This document shows, one piece after another, positions 45,730 through 56,335 of a stretch of DNA of 64,000 nucleotides; position 1 is the first letter of the stretch, and the number at the start of each line of letters is the position of its first letter. The stretch spans positions 21,563,321-21,627,320 of the forward strand of contig OX419343.1 in NCBI GenBank assembly GCA_948470475.1, written 5' to 3'. The notes under the pieces are model-generated. The model did not search any database, was not told where the DNA came from, and worked only from the letters and a program-made list of their open reading frames with translations. The stretch is from Galaxea fascicularis (taxonomy: Eukaryota; Cnidaria; Anthozoa; Scleractinia; Euphylliidae). Made by a program: the position numbers and the translations under genes.

Positions 45730-47862
45730 CTCGATGAGTTTGAATCAAGGAGACGCCGCATCTTCTCCTGAACCGCCCCGATACAGGGAAGAAAATAGTG
45801 ATAATCAAGGGCAGGAATTGGCCCTTCCGAAGTTGCGCAGGGGACTGAGGCAAGTTCTAAATTTTAAGTCATCGATAAATGGACACCATGACATGAAAAA
45901 TACTGTCGAGTTTAGTCGTTTGACCAAGTTTGATTCTTTTAGGTTCAACAGAGACCAAGATATGGACTTTGAAACATCCATCGTTCAAAATCCATACAAA
46001 TGTCTCTAAATTTGTGACAGCGTCCCCCGAAACCATACAAACTCTGTATTTTTTTTTTCGATTTCTATTACATACTTAAAAATGGGCAAACACATTGATT
46101 TTCACCTCAGTTAATTCCAAATAGTAGGTGGATGACGGGATTTTACACCTGTCAGAAAACTGAATAATATTTTTAAGAGTTTATATGGTTTTGGGGACGC
46201 AGCCTCAAAATTAGAGACGTTTTTATGGATTTGAACGATGTTTTAAAGTCCATATCTTGGTCTCTGTTCAACCTAAAAGAATCAAACTTTGTCAAACGAC
46301 TAAAAACGACAGTATCTTACATGTGATGGTGTCAATTTATCGATTGCTTGCGCCATGTGAATAACTGTTTACTTGAACAAAAAGTCAAGTCCGAAGACTG
46401 GAAGGTTGCTCTCGCTTACTTCGAGAAGGATGCTACATGTTTGCATTCGACCTAAAAAGTGGATACCATCACATTGAAATTTCGGAGCAGCATCAAACTT
46501 TCCTAGGATTTTCCTGGATATCGCCTAATTTCAAAGGTGAGGTGTTTTATGTGTTTACGGTCCTTCCCTCTGGGCTTTCCACAGCTACTTATATTTTCAC
46601 GAAGCTGCTGAAACCCCTTGAGAAGCATTGGTGATGCCAAGGTATCTCGGGTATTTGTATAGCCATTTTTCTAGATGACGGTTGGGGTACAGTTCAGGAC
46701 CAGCAAGGCTGTTACATGACGGCACAACCCGCAAAAAAGGATCTGGCTAATGCAGGGTTTATTACTAATGAGGAGAAATCTACATGGGTACACACCAAGG
46801 GTTTAAACTGGCTGGGAATGACGTGGAACTCAGTTTTGGGAGCTTTAGGAATTGTTGGCCGAAGAACAGCTAAGATCATGAGCACCATCGAGCAAATTAT
46901 CGATGGGGGTTTTGTCGTTTCTGCGAGGAAATTGCCTTCTTTTATTGGACAAATTATTTCCACCGGTCCAGTAGTCGGAAACATTGCCAGAATAATGACG
47001 AGCCACTGTGTCATGTCTACACTGTGTGTAGATCATTTGGACTCGGAATTTCATCTTGATGAGTATTGTCGGGAAGAGCTGTGTTTTTGGAAAACAATAT
47101 CACAATACTAGAGACTGTTTTATTACAAAATGCCGTAGTGTTTTTCGTGTATTCCGATCCTAGCGCAACTGGTTGCCGTGCTGTGATTGGCTTTAATGAT
47201 GACTATATGTTTGTCATAAAATGTGGAAGGATTGCGAAAGATTGCAGAGCTCTACGTGAGGCCCTATTATGGGTTATCGGGATATGGGATATTTAGGTAA
47301 AAAAAAACTTATAGGAATACAAGGTATTTGTTGGAAAAATTAACGGGATACGAGATATTTACAAAGAAATTCTGAGATATCGAACATCAAAGTTATTATC
47401 ATGTTACCCGCAATGACGTCATTGGCAGTGTCACAGCCACAGGAATTAACGGGATACGGGATATTTGGGCCAAGAATTAATGGGATACGGGATACTCAGA
47501 CCTTCCTCATGGGGTGTCCTACATGGAGGGAACTAAATGCTATTGAATTCTCTTACAACAATCTTTTGCTCCGGTTCTCGAAGGCTAGACTTCTTTATCC
47601 AACCCCTTAGCAGGGAGAACTGTTGGGTTGTTCGGCCAATTCCGTCATCTCGAAGGTGTTGCATTATATGAAGTATCGAATGGCCGTTGGTACTATTATT
47701 GTACCGTTTTGGCCGTCTGCATATTATTGTCCTTTAATTACCAATAAGTATCATAAGTATGTTAAAGCTTGTAGTTTTCATGTGGAGAATCAGTCCTTAG
47801 TACATGGGACGAATGTCAATCCTAAAGATTTTAAGGGGTACGTTGTTCCTGTTAACATATAA
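45730..47862 (+). mobile_element. Decayed DIRS1-like retrotransposon polyprotein
   Basis: Open fragments in changing frames read VKSEDWKVALAYFEKD, FAFDLKSGYHHIEISEQHQT with YVFTVLPSGLSTATYIFTKL (RT), IFLDDGWG-type residues, NAGFITNEEKSTW...LNWLGM, and VVFFVYSDPSATGCRAVIGF (RNase H). These blocks match the RT and RNase H of DIRS1-like elements, which are abundant in cnidarians. Frameshifts and stops show it is dead. A diverged copy of the GGCCGTTCCGAA-type repeat interrupts it at about 45816-46350, and a sequence with repeated GGGATACGGGATA lies at 47296-47500. A tyrosine recombinase domain was not recognised. Confidence 0.7.
45816..46350. repeat. Diverged unit of the 54509-55645 repeat
   Basis: It shares AATTGGCCCTTCCGAAG, ATCGATAAATGGACACC, TTTAGTCGTTTGACCAAGTT and TTTGGGGACGCAGCCTCAAA. 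It sits within the DIRS1-like element, whose coding sequence resumes right after it. Confidence 0.72.
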
Positions 47863-49262
47863 TTTATTGACTAGTCCAGCATTTTGCTCTCTTAAGTCTG
47901 TGCCACTTGTTTTGCGAAGTCTGGACGCCAGTCGCTCAAGAGGCTTACAATAGCCTATTGGCTATTAAGCTCAGTGTGTTTTAAGGTCATAGTGACGGAC
48001 GCCTTGTTTCATTGCATTACCTACGCGCTAGCCTTATTAAACATGTGACTGGACGATCTTTTGTTTTCACTAAAGGCGCTGGCCTTATGAATTTAATGGT
48101 GGTTGCAGCAGTTTTGTAATGGGTGAAGTTATCGGTATTGGCATCGTAGCCACTTTCCTTATTGGAAGTGTCTTGAAAGGATATTTACAGGCTGAGTAAT
48201 CAACTCTGACACTGTAGGCACTGGCCTCATTGAAAGGTGACTGCGCCTGTCAGGCGAAGGATTTAGTTATGACATGGTGGGCACTGGCCTCGTGATAAGG
48301 TGACAGCATCTGAGTGTTGCGAGGTAAGTTTGAAATGTTTTCTGTACTGACTGACCTTGCCTTGTGATTCCATAGGCATATCGTAGTCTTCAAGAGTTGC
48401 GGATGGTATGAGTTTGACCCCTTCTCCTCGTTAACTTTTGAGTACTTTCTATCTGGCTGATCAAGTGGAGTTTGGGATCCTCTTCTATCTACGTCAGCTA
48501 TGAGTTTTAGCGAAAATTTAAATGTGATGTTGCAGTCGCGATCAAATTCAACAGTGGAATCTTACGTCCTGGTCATCAGAAAGTTTTGCAATGATGTAAA
48601 AGTAATAAGTTTAGTTTCCAGCTTCTATTCCCTGTGAGCACGTTGTCTCGTTATTAACTGATTTGAAGTTTATCAGTCTTGTGGAACCCTTTAGATAGTG
48701 ATTTTTGCAGGAACATTATTGAGTCTGCTGAGGAGGGATCTAACCTGAATAGGATCTTAGGGTACTAGCTGCTTTGTGTTCATGGCTTTTGCCGGATTTT
48801 TCCGGTATAATGAATTGTGTAGCATTTGTCCTAGCCATATTGAATTTTAAAGCGATTTTCAGTTTGTGCCACAAAGCAAGACAGACGTCTGTCATGTCTT
48901 TAGGGAGGGTAAATTTGTATACATATAAGTGCGACGGGAACTCGTTACCGCCCTGCTAGTGTCCTAAGAAAATACATGGCTGTTACAGAAATTGATGATT
49001 GTAGCAATCTTCCCGCTTTATTTAGACCGCTCGTTTATCATAGGAGTAGTGCTACTTTCACTCTAAGGGACAAAATGATCATCCCTTCCCCGTGAAAGTG
49101 CTTCTTTTGTTAAGCAGCCGTGGTCACTAAGCCTGCGCGTCATGCGTGACACTCATTATGGCACAGCGAAAACGGTCAAACTTGAGCGGTGAAGCGAGTG
49201 ATTAATATTCTCCGTTCGAGTTGCTCGAATTTTCGGGAAAGTTGGCTAAAAAAGTAGGTTCG

Positions 49263-49346
49263 ATTTCCAGCCGTTTTGGGAGCTGGCGTTCCTTACCCCA
49301 AGGGTTGGGAGAAGAATGATACCGGGCTCCCAAAACGGCTGGAAAT
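49263..49346. repeat. 84-bp hairpin
   Basis: ATTTCCAGCCGTTTTGGGAG and CTCCCAAAACGGCTGGAAAT are perfect inverted copies about 40 bp apart. It may have formed by local inverted duplication. Confidence 0.75.
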
Positions 49347-49415
49347 AGAGCCTACTAAGAAAGAGACGATTGGAAATTTATCTACGCTGGCTGTTGCTGG
49401 TGATTTGAAGCGCAT

Positions 49416-49482
49416 ACTGCATTTAAGTGAAACAAAATTATCTAGATCTTTAATTATGGAGTGATGAGGAACATTTCGGGGG
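49416..49482 (+). repeat. Dispersed 60-bp repeat, copy 1
   Basis: CTGCATTTAAGTGAAACAAA, then TTATCTAGA and GGAACA, recurs at 51876-51941 in the same orientation with few differences. Confidence 0.7.
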
Positions 49483-50729
49483 TTGAGTATTATCCTGGAG
49501 GGGAAAAACAAGACAAAATTCAACTTCAGGTGCAGTGCGCTTGCAGTCTTTTATATGGGTAAAAGGTAAAGGTAAAGGTCTCAGCATAGCGACAACAAAC
49601 GTGTCACTTTACAATTCTTCCGTCTGTGTGTGGTGAGATCGGACGTCATCACGTCGCGGATGATGTGTACAGGATGCCTACTGAGTCTTCTTATTGCGTA
49701 CATGACTTGTTAAATCAGTTCTTGTTATAGTGAGAATAACTGAATAATTCAGCAGATTCACGGACAACGATTCAAATAGTTATTGTCATAAGGGAGTGAC
49801 TGGTTTGTAAAGCTCTTTCAGATCTGCTTGAAATTCTTCCTGGCAACAGTATTTAAGTATCAAAGATCTGACTGAATGTAAAGACAGCACGTTCGAAGAT
49901 TTCTTTCGGAGTTTACTTTCTAACAAAATTGATTATGGATAATTTTAACGAGTTAACTAAGTTTGACGTTCCTCCATTTCCCCCTCATTTTACTTTATAG
50001 TAGAAAAGATATGCGGTCTTCGAAGCTGCTGTAAACAATTTGCAAATTCCGTTAAAAGTTTTCCAAGACATCATGAGTGTCAAAAATCCAAACAAAATGA
50101 GCTAAAATGTTTATCTTCCTATAAGCCTTTCGACTAAACAAGTATTGTTTCAGCTGTTGTTTTCTGATTTTTAAATCATTAAAATGTAGTCGGCTTTAAA
50201 AACATGTGCACCCCTTTATTCCACTCCATTATAATCACTCACGATGGAGCTCCTCTGTGCTGTCTTCGATCTTCTTGCCAAACATAAAACAAAGATTAAT
50301 CATTAGCAGATGGAATGACGATAATGCGAGTCAAATTTGGTAAAAGAAGTCAGTAGATCAGTGTAGTGTCTTTAAAAAATTTTAAAAGATTATTTGCATT
50401 GGTTCTAAATGAGTTGAAAATGGCAAACGTATCAATTCCATGAAATTTGGTAGAAAGTAAAGACAGATCACAGAGATCACACTGTCAGTTGTCATGTCAT
50501 GTCCTTAAAGAAATGAAGGCAACATATTATTTCTTCTGCCCCAACGCTCCTTAATCTAATCTATCGACTTCACCACTTCTGAAATTACAGAACTTAAATT
50601 TTGAAAACAACAAACAAACTTAATTTACTCAGTTTCAAAACTTGCGCATTTTTACGAAATTTGTCATCACTGTGTACAAATTCACGCAGTTTGATAGATG
50701 ATGCATGCACTCAGTCCAATAAGTTCACA

Positions 50730-51530
50730 CTAGAAAGTTCCTAGCCAGAACTGAGTCGTAGAACCTTGTGAGGAGGTGCAACGGAATTTTGGGTTGATTG
50801 TAGAGTAAAATCCGAAACTATCTTCGTCTTCAATTCCTCCTTTCAAGTCACAATTCCCATGATAACTGTCCAAATGAAGGTCATGCTTGGCGCTGTACCC
50901 ACACCACACTGTACAGTTGGAACAATGAATTCCATGAACATTCACATACTCCGTCTCGAGGCAGAATCCTCGGCCTGGTAGGCTGGGTGTCACCAAATCC
51001 AAATAATGTAGCGACACTCGCCAGTAATCTCGATAGTCCACGCCATCTGTCGGGAAATTACAAGTGGCTCGCCAGTGAGTAGACACATCCTGAATGGACT
51101 TCATACGGGACTTAGACAGACGGTAGTTGTCCCATTCAGGTGCATCTTGGTTGACAGGCATGTCGTGTAGATAGAATGCTTTCCCTCTGAATGTGCTGAT
51201 GTTTTGAAAGGAGTAAGACTGGATCAGAGTCCACGCTACACCAGGCTCGGAACCAAAATCGCAGTAGACTGGGAAGGAGATGTTCTGTTGGTCCACGATG
51301 CTGTAGTTTCCATTGTTATTTTCTTTATTAAAGGCCATGACCTCCTTACAGGATCGAGGAGACAACTTGATTTGGCACGTGAGCCCAGTGAATCCCGGTG
51401 GGCATGTGCAGTTGAACCGTCTTTTGTCCACATCACACAAGCCACGACACGTGCCTCCATTTTGGCAAGGCAAAGAGTCACAGCCGTTGTTTTCACAGAA
51501 CGGTTCAGAGCAAGATTGACGAGTAATTCC
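50730..51530 (-). CDS. PAN-EGF gene exon 3: EGF and fibrinogen-like domains, stop
   Basis: The 801-nt exon starts with GITRQSCSEPFCENNGCDS, continues through one EGF repeat and a roughly 205-residue fibrinogen-like C-terminus, and stops at TAG (50732-50730). Potential N-glycosylation sites are visible (NYS, NIS, NCT). The plus-strand open frames across it are shadows. Confidence 0.85.
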   Translation of the reverse strand, partial: GITRQSCSEPFCENNGCDSLPCQNGGTCRGLCDVDKRRFNCTCPPGFTGLTCQIKLSPRSCKEVMAFNKENNNGNYSIVDQQNISFPVYCDFGSEPGVAWTLIQSYSFQNISTFRGKAFYLHDMPVNQDAPEWDNYRLSKSRMKSIQDVSTHWRATCNFPTDGVDYRDYWRVSLHYLDLVTPSLPGRGFCLETEYVNVHGIHCSNCTVWCGYSAKHDLHLDSYHGNCDLKGGIEDEDSFGFYSTINPKFRCTSSQGSTTQFWLGTF

Positions 51531-53134
51531 CTAAAAGGAAAAAAAAATATAAAACTGATTTAATATTTAAAAATTTTAAATATTCTCAAATTTCATTTAT
51601 TCTCAAAGTACTCTTTAGATACCATTCTAAATAGTTCGTTGGGAACTTTCAAAATGAAAAAAATTATTTATGTTATGCGGCTTCAGAAAACTTTTAAATT
51701 TACTGTTCTTTTTATTGTATGGCAAGGATAGCACAAGTGATATGATTGGCTACTGAGCGGGCAGGACTTTCTTTTAACACCTGCAACCATTACAACTGAA
51801 GATCTTTCTTCGTCGGGCGCTTTTCACAAACATGAGCGATAAAACATAGCCAAACTTTTTTTTCTCAAAAATGTCTGCATTTAAGTGAAACAAAATTATC
51901 TAGACCTTCAATTACAGAGTGGCGAGGAACACTTAGAAAAACAGCACTTTAAAGTTTGCGAATTTTTACTGACAACGAGAATTGCTGTGAAGCACAACAA
52001 ACTTCTGGCATTTCCAACAGTGCAGTACAAATCATGTTTACTTTGGCAAGGAGTTGTTGCTCTTCAAGGCAATTTTCCAATTGTCAATCTCTCAGTAAAC
52101 TTATAAGCAAGCGGAGTCGGTCAGGACATAAGGCGTCCGGATCTAATATTCCTGAACCACGAATTTTGTACCGAATAAAACGAGAGAAGGACGGAAAAAT
52201 AAAAAGTAAACGTTTTGGATAGCAAACATTAAAAACTAATAAGCAATTTTGAGTCCAAATCAATTTAGATGAAAGCGTAAAAGAATTTATGGCGGGTTCA
52301 AAAAGCGATAACAAAACAAAGAGCAATGCAAATGTTTCTTCGACGTTTCTCGGAGAAGTCAGTAGACAGACAAGACCAGTAACAAACATATCTCGTAGTA
52401 AGCTAAACAAATTGCTAAACGAAAACCGGAAAAAACGTGCACTGTTCCATTTGCCGGAAACTTCTCACCTTTTTCCCATACAAGTGGAAAACGCTCAAGC
52501 GGTTGTACTGTTCCATTTGGCGGAGAACCCTCGCCCGTTTTTCCATAAAAATGGAAGCGCTCCAAACGTTTCAACACCGAGAGTGAGATCTTTTAGGGGG
52601 GGGGGGGGGAGGAGGGAGGGATACGTTAGTCGTGGTGGGAGCAAAACGAAAAAGGGAGGGTGTTATGGGGATCAGAATTACTTTTAGTTTATCTGTCATG
52701 TAATTCCAGACTTTTCTAGAATTATTTTATAATCTGTAATATACCAGAAATATCTTTGATGTGACTCAGCAGTTTCCACAAATAGTAGACCAGAACATTC
52801 CAGATAGTCTAAATACACTTGAAGAAAAAGTATAAAAGTAGGCTCGTAAGTAATAGAGTGAACTCTCTTGTCCGAGGGCTTACCCTCGTGGCCGGCTGTG
52901 ATTGAACTTATGCTATGGATGCTATACTGTGAGGAAGCTATATAATCAACTGCTATTCTTGGGTTGCACCGTCACGCAATTAAAAAATAATTCGAAAACC
53001 ATTCAGTGAATAAGCTCAAGAAATTATAATGTTATAGGAGATTAATAATTAAGGCACTTCTCCAAGTTTCAGGTCTGTACGTTTTCCCAATCTTCAAATA
53101 TTTGTCGAAATATTTTGCACAAATTTACAGAGCT

Positions 53135-53165
<31 letters not shown>

Positions 53166-53363
53166 AAGGAACACCAACATGGCGGCCGTAAAATAGTGTA
53201 AACATCTGGAACTTACTTTGGCTATCTAGGCCGCTGATTCTCTGAACTGATCAAGCAAACATTTAAATAAGCCCTTTTCCTAATACTTTAACTTCTTAAA
53301 AGGCTAAATATCCCGAAATGAGTATATATTTTTCGATAAAAACGTTCATAGCCTTATGTCACA

Positions 53364-53397
<34 letters not shown>

Positions 53398-53499
53398 TTT
53401 TTAGACGAAGCATGTTCTTGAGCTGAAAAGTTGTTAGACAGACATAAATTTATCCCCTCTCATGCTTGATAAAGACAACAACTTTGGTGGGTCTTTAGT

Positions 53500-53541
<42 letters not shown>

Positions 53542-56298
53542 TAACTATGGTGGAGCTATAACCTTTGACCTTGCTATATCCGGAGAAAGAGACTATAGCA
53601 GAAAAGGGAAGAAGATAAAGAGGTCAGAGTTCATTATGAAGTCCTCCGTACGAGTTTGTGTGCACAGAAAGGCCAATGAGTGGAAAGGATCCAGTGAATC
53701 AAGAAAGTCAAGCATTGTTGTCTCTTGTCAGTGGAATTTGGAGTTCAGAGTCAATCAAGATCAGTCAGCTGTATGGCCATGAACGATAGTAAGCCTGCTT
53801 TACGAACTGCGTAACTTAATCTTTAACCTAACTAATTGTAACAGTGTATAACTAAATAAACAATAGTTAAAAGGGTAACTGCTCGCTGTCACACTTTTGT
53901 TGCGTGCCTTATATCGTAGTCGGGAGCTCTTTTCACTTATGTCTTGTTCGCGGACATCGCTTAGTTATTCCAGCACGTAACAAGGGAGTCAGGTGAAAAT
54001 AGGGACGGTAGGTGGAAGAATATGTCATGGGAAGTGGGCGTATTCATCCCCTTTCACCCTCCCTCCACCACCCCCTCCCCCTTTTTTTTTTCTCCAACTA
54101 AATCAAGGGGAAAATAGCTTGCAATCAACCTTAAAAATCAATTCGATTGAGTTTACCCTAACGGAGCCATAATAGTTGGATCCTGCCTTCCTTTTAAAGT
54201 CATCTCGTTTCGTCACCCGCGTCTCGTTGTTTAACTCGCAAAGACGTTCAGCGTTGTTCGTCCCGAGGTGAACATTAGCTGAGAGGCACTTGCTATTTCT
54301 TGAACATTTTAAGAGACATTCAAACTCATCACCAACAGCGGTTCTCTTCATTACGTGGTCAAATAAAGCGTGGTCTGCAATGGCAAAATAATAACGTATT
54401 ATAAAAAGCGTCTTAAGGGTGCTTTGAGGCTAAGTTTACTTGTTGTCAGAGGGTAGCAAAATTAAATCTATTGCATGTCAACGGTAAAACGATGCTACTT
54501 GAAAACTGGCCTGCTTGCAGGCGGCAGTTTGTAAACACGCGAGAAGCTGCCATATCGGACGAGTTAGTGGAAGACCTGGGACGAGTGACAAAGCGCCGGG
54601 AGGGGGTAAGGGAGAGGATGGACAGAGGAGGGAGAGAGGGAGGGTTTTTTTCCTCACTCGTCCTAGATCTTCCCGGCTAAATCGTCCAATGTGGCGACCG
54701 GATTTGCCGGGCTTCGAACTCTCGCCGTATTGGCCGTTCCGAAATTCAAAAGGGAGCTGGGGCGAGTTTCAAATTTTGAAGTAATCGATAAATTGACACA
54801 ATCACATGAAAGATAACATTGAGATTGGTCGTTTGACCAAGTTTGATTCGTTTAGGTTGAACAGAGACCACGTTATGGACCTTGAAACATAGCTCAAAAT
54901 CCATACAAACGTCTCTAATTTTCAAACTTGGTCAAACGACCAATCTCAATGTTATCTTTCATGTGATGGTGTCAATTGGGCATTCCGAAATTCAAAAGGG
55001 AACTGGGGCGAGTTTCAAATTTTGAAGTAATCGATAAATTGAAACCATCACATGAAAGATAGCATTGAGTTTAGTCGTTTGACCAAGTTTGATTCTTTTA
55101 GGTTGAACAGAGACCAAGTTATGGACCTTGAAACATGGCTCAAAATCCATACAAACGTCTCTAATTTTGTGACAGGTTTTTTGGGACGCAGCCTCAAAAT
55201 TGGAGACGTTTATATGGATTCTGAGCTATGTTTCAAGCTCCATGCTATGTTTCAATACAAACGTCTCAAATTTTGTGACAGCGTCCCCAAAAACCATGGT
55301 TTTGGGGGACGCAGCCTCAAAATTAGTCTCCAATTTTGAGGCTGCGTCCCCAAAAACCTGTCACAAAATTAGAGACATTTGTATGGATTTTGAGCCATGT
55401 TTCAAGGTCCATAACTTGGTCTCTGTTCAACCTAAAAGAATCAAACTTGGTCAAACGACTAAACTCAATGCTATCGTTCACGTCATGGTGTCAATTTATC
55501 GATTACTTCAAAATTTGAAACTCGCCCCAGTTCCCTTTTGAATTTCGGAATGGCCAATTTATCGATCACTTCAAAATTTGAAACTCGCCCCAGTTCCCTT
55601 TTGTATTTCGGAACGGCCAATGCAAACTAACGCCTGCAAGCAGGCTACTTGAAAACCAGAACTTAAAGGTACGCAGTGCGTGACATAAGATGGCTGCTGA
55701 GAAACGGGTCACGTACATAAAACAGCGATTCACCCTGAGTGTTTGAGGTCTGAACAGCCAAAATGATAAGGGAGTGTGCCATGATTGCAAGCTCAAAAAG
55801 AGAACAAAGCGTTTCAGATAGTAAAACTCCAGATGTTGCAACTTTTTACTGGCCGCCATGTTGGTGTACTTCAGCTGCAAACCCAACATGGCGTCTCCAT
55901 ACTTTACTTTATAATTTTGGAAATTGACATCTGTTGCCGAATGACTCGCGTACGAAATATCGCACAGCCCTGAAACTTTAACACGTTGTCCTATTAAATC
56001 TCTTCTACAACATCTAATTTTCTTGGTGTTGTAAAAAATAGTTTTAATAGATGCCTTACTTGCGGGTGTAGAAAATGTTGTTAACAAGAGCGTTGTGATA
56101 CCGTTAGTTCATGATGGTTTAGAATTCTGATGACAAGAATAATTTTCAGAGACTGATGGCATGCTGACGCATAGTCTTACCAACTTGAGTTTCAAAGACG
56201 CCTCCACAATCTCCGTTCATCGTTGCAAATGTAACACCCAGCAACATATTTAGAGTCACAGGAAACAGTCCAATCCAGAGAGCCAGATCAAAACCCAT
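50730..56298 (-). CDS. Secreted PAN/apple-EGF-fibrinogen-like protein, complete, 3 exons
   Basis: The exons are 56298-56181, 54374-54157 and 51530-50730, joined G|AC then AGG|GGA in phase, giving 378 residues. Residues 1 to about 26 are a hydrophobic signal peptide (MGFDLALWIGLFPVTLNMLL...). Residues 40-112 form a PAN/apple-like domain with spaced cysteines (ECLLKC, KCLS, RLCELN). Residues 129-164 form an EGF domain with the CQNGGTC and CTCPPGFTG signatures. Residues from 173 resemble the start of a fibrinogen-related domain (SCKEVM, VYCDF, AWTLIQS), but the later part diverges and carries extra cysteines. It is probably extracellular. Similar architectures are common in corals, including some skeletal organic matrix proteins, but that specific assignment is unverified. 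The intron between exons 2 and 3 holds the nested repeat region near 52.7-53.9 kb. Confidence 0.85.
51876..51941 (+). repeat. Dispersed 60-bp repeat, copy 2
   Basis: It is the second copy of the 49416 repeat, located in the intron of the PAN-EGF gene. Confidence 0.7.
52430..52580 (+). repeat. Two-unit imperfect tandem repeat
   Basis: The word ACTGTTCCATTTGxCGGA occurs at about 52440 and 52509, each followed by CTC, CC TTTTTCCxTA and an AAxxGGAAxxCGCT stretch. The unit is about 68 bp. A G(12) run follows at about 52596. Confidence 0.65.
52662..53892 (+). mobile_element. Possible solo LTR with nested MITE
   Basis: The stretch begins TGTTATGGGG, has a TATA-like AGTATAAAAG at 52827, an AATAAA at about 53854 and ends near TGTCACA. 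These are features of an LTR promoter and terminator. No target duplication was found, so this is tentative. The MITE 52962-53546 splits it. Confidence 0.3.
52962..53546. mobile_element. TTGGGTTGCAC-ended DNA element
   Basis: The ends TTCTTGGGTTGCAC and GTGCAACCCAAGAA are inverted and flanked by TA on both sides. The interior contains GCCGCCATGTTGGTGT and ACACCAACATGGCGGC facing each other at 53145-53187, and TGACGTCA near the right end. Confidence 0.75.
54157..54374 (-). CDS. PAN-EGF gene exon 2: PAN/apple domain
   Basis: The exon starts after TTGCAG and encodes DHALFDHVMKRTAVGDEFEC and the rest of a PAN fold, ending NYYGSVR before GTAAAC. The H...F..H.....V....EC..KC pattern is the usual opening of cnidarian PAN domains, which bind proteins or carbohydrates. 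Confidence 0.8.
54509..55645. mobile_element. Composite palindromic repeat array
   Basis: The outer ends GCCTGCTTGCAGGCG and CGCCTGCAAGCAGGC are flanked by near-identical TACTTGAAAAC direct repeats (54496 and 55646). Inside are several forward and reverse copies of one unit with GCCGTTCCGAAATTCAAAAG, TTTGAAGTAATCGATAAATT, TTTGACCAAGTTTGATTC and GACGCAGCCTCAAAATT. A diverged unit is at 45816-46350. Open frames here are by-products. Confidence 0.78.
55851..55898. repeat. Facing pair of CCAACATGGCG motifs
   Basis: GGCCGCCATGTTGGTGTACT and AACCCAACATGGCGTCTCC face each other. The same arrangement is at 53145-53187. Confidence 0.7.
56181..56298 (-). CDS. PAN-EGF gene exon 1: start codon and signal peptide
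   Basis: The ATG at 56298 opens a 39-residue coding piece with a hydrophobic core (LALWIGLFPVTLNMLLGVTF) and a likely signal-peptidase site near TFA. It ends at GTAAGA with one base of a split Asp codon. The hairpin element 56336-56971 stops only 38 bp upstream, so the 5' UTR or promoter must lie in or across it. Confidence 0.8.
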
Positions 56299-56335
56299 TG
56301 ATAAAATTTGCTGTTAAACGTCCACTCCGGAAAAC

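Larger units (their letters stand above)
47863..50729. other. Retroelement remnants and the region downstream of the PAN-EGF gene
   Basis: Loose repeats of GGCxCTGGCCTxxTGA at about 48071, 48220 and 48280 may belong to the DIRS1-like element. No gene was supported. Confidence 0.45.

Noticed and set aside
55052..55541. Overlapping open frames in the palindromic array
   Set aside because: They are translations of inverted copies of the same repeat in several frames.
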